Source: Sulfitobacter donghicola DSW-25 = KCTC 12864 = JCM 14565 (GTDB lineage: Bacteria; Pseudomonadota; Alphaproteobacteria; Rhodobacterales; Rhodobacteraceae). Taken from it: 64,000 nt of DNA. Of this stretch, positions 63,239 through 64,000 are shown one piece after another (position 1 is the stretch's first letter; each line of letters opens with the position of its first letter). The position numbers were made by a program, and so were the translations under genes. The DNA lies in NCBI RefSeq assembly GCF_000622405.1, contig NZ_JASF01000005.1, forward strand, positions 1,178,001 through 1,242,000, read 5' to 3'. Below the pieces are notes generated by a model. That model was not told the DNA's origin and ran no database searches. It saw only the letters and a list, made by a program, of their open reading frames with translations.

Positions 63239-64000
63239 TTAGGCAAGTGCTGGTTGTGATCTGTCTTCTTTGACTGGCAAATGCACGATCGCGCTGAACG
63301 CCCCTACGGCGACACCAATCCACCAGACCGTCGTGTAGCTGCCATAGGCGTCATACATGCGCCCTCCCAGCCAGACACCGACAAAACTGCCTAATTGGTG
63401 GCTGAAAAAGATGATCCCGTACAAGGTACCCATATAGCGCAGCCCATAAATATGCGCGATCAACCCCGAGGTCAGCGGCACCGTAGCCAGCCACAAAGAC
63501 CCCATCGTAATCGAGAAAATAATCACACTTAACGGGGTGATCGGCAGCATGATGAACAAAGCTGCGATAATTGTTCGGCCAGTGTAGATACCCGCAAGCA
63601 GGTATTTCTTTGAATACCGCTTGCCAGCCCAGCCCGCCAACAACGTGCCACAGACATTTGCAGCACCAATCAAGGATATCGCAACAGCGCCCAACGCCGA
63701 GGTGGATGTGATCCCCATGTTATGCAGCACCCCACCCGCAAGGATCGGGCCGCACATCTCGGTCACAAAAGCAGGAAAATGGGCCGTGACGAAAGCCAGC
63801 TGATAACCGCAAGAAAAGAAGCCCAAAAAGATCAACGTATAGCTGGGGTCTTTGAAGGCGCGCAAAAGGATTGCCCCCATCGCCTCTTCGAGGTCTGCCT
63901 TATCGGCCTGCACAGGCGCGCGCATAAAGGGCAACAACAGGATCACCGACAGGATTAACGCGGCAAAGACGGTAAACACCATCTGCCAGCTCATCATACC
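63239..64000 (-). CDS. MFS transporter (partial, C-terminal part)
   Basis: The frame enters from the right edge and about 253 codons are visible. They hold the central loop and the last six or seven helices of a major facilitator carrier, with GAANVCGTLLAGWAGKRYSKKYLLA as the mid-protein loop and the last helices IIFFSHQLGSFVGVWLGG and VWWIGVAVGAFSAIVHLPV. The pattern resembles oxalate/formate antiporter-like carriers. The start lies beyond the window. It converges on the hydrolase gene with 3 bp between stop codons. Confidence 0.85.
   Translation of the reverse strand, partial: GMMSWQMVFTVFAALILSVILLLPFMRAPVQADKADLEEAMGAILLRAFKDPSYTLIFLGFFSCGYQLAFVTAHFPAFVTEMCGPILAGGVLHNMGITSTSALGAVAISLIGAANVCGTLLAGWAGKRYSKKYLLAGIYTGRTIIAALFIMLPITPLSVIIFSITMGSLWLATVPLTSGLIAHIYGLRYMGTLYGIIFFSHQLGSFVGVWLGGRMYDAYGSYTTVWWIGVAVGAFSAIVHLPVKEDRSQPALA

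Overview
The window is 64 kb of chromosomal core genome from a marine alphaproteobacterium of the Rhodobacterales, most likely the Roseobacter group. The evidence is the protein content: a CcrM methylase with its C-terminal RAMA region, FtsK next to LolA, UPF/DUF families typical of this order (DUF2125, DUF2794, DUF3576, DUF4170), a lineage-type divergent Kdo transferase beside LpxK, a porin that ends in Phe, and a full CtrA box (TTAA-N7-TTAA). I see no tRNA, rRNA, insertion sequence, phage block or CRISPR array. Genes are packed tightly; many neighbours overlap by 1, 4 or 14 bp, including several convergent pairs that overlap by 4 bp at their stop codons.

Layout. 1-7 kb: a partial XRE-cupin regulator, a thiolase, an orphan STAS/HATPase partner-switching pair, a cytoplasmic-looking gamma-glutamyltransferase homologue, HspQ, an AEC permease, an SLT-domain lipoprotein and a DUF1304 membrane protein. 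7-16.8 kb (mostly minus): LolA, FtsK, a class I/II aminotransferase, an amidase, a UbiH-type hydroxylase (plus), Trm112, a LON-domain protein and a thioredoxin-TPR co-chaperone. 16.8-22 kb: exonuclease III, an OmpR-type response regulator with a structured 3' tail, RibA plus an L,D-transpeptidase, YggS and the porin. 22-27.4 kb: a DUF3576 lipoprotein, then the leuS-lptE-holA-GST run. 27.4-33 kb: a BaiN-type flavoprotein, a MscS channel, a 24-residue lipoprotein, a crotonase without its catalytic glutamates, an SDR and DUF2125. 33-38 kb: pmbA-cysQ-DUF4170-waaA-lpxK, a lipid A/Kdo assembly run. 38-45 kb: CoA-transferase, DsbA-like, DUF721, mutY, alkB, a lone receiver, ccrM and rnhB. 45-50 kb: three poorly known genes (a duplicated Cys-rich secreted protein, then a small secreted protein overlapping a membrane protein whose cytoplasmic C-terminus looks like an OmpR-type winged helix), HpcH aldolase plus MFS carrier, and asd. 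50-64 kb: DUF4139, an RHH protein with duplicated relaxase-like repeats, an HPt-like protein, M17 and C40 peptidases, DUF2794, paaI-paaK, an I78-type lipoprotein, a second AEC permease, fghA, UPF0178, HAD hydrolase, ornithine cyclodeaminase family, alpha/beta hydrolase and a partial MFS carrier.

Functional themes are the cell envelope (LolA, LptE, WaaA, LpxK, porin, SLT lipoprotein, L,D-transpeptidase, C40 peptidase), replication, repair and cell cycle (FtsK, HolA, MutY, Xth, RnhB, DUF721, CcrM) and small catabolic pairs. The most novel candidates are the membrane winged-helix/secreted-protein pair (46.1-47.1 kb), the RHH/relaxase-repeat protein under a perfect CtrA box (52.0-52.8 kb), structured 3' RNA regions downstream of the response regulator and of ccrM, a GANTC site inside the predicted ccrM promoter, and the motif-divergent Kdo transferase and crotonase. 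All functional statements come from reading motifs; no database search was run.
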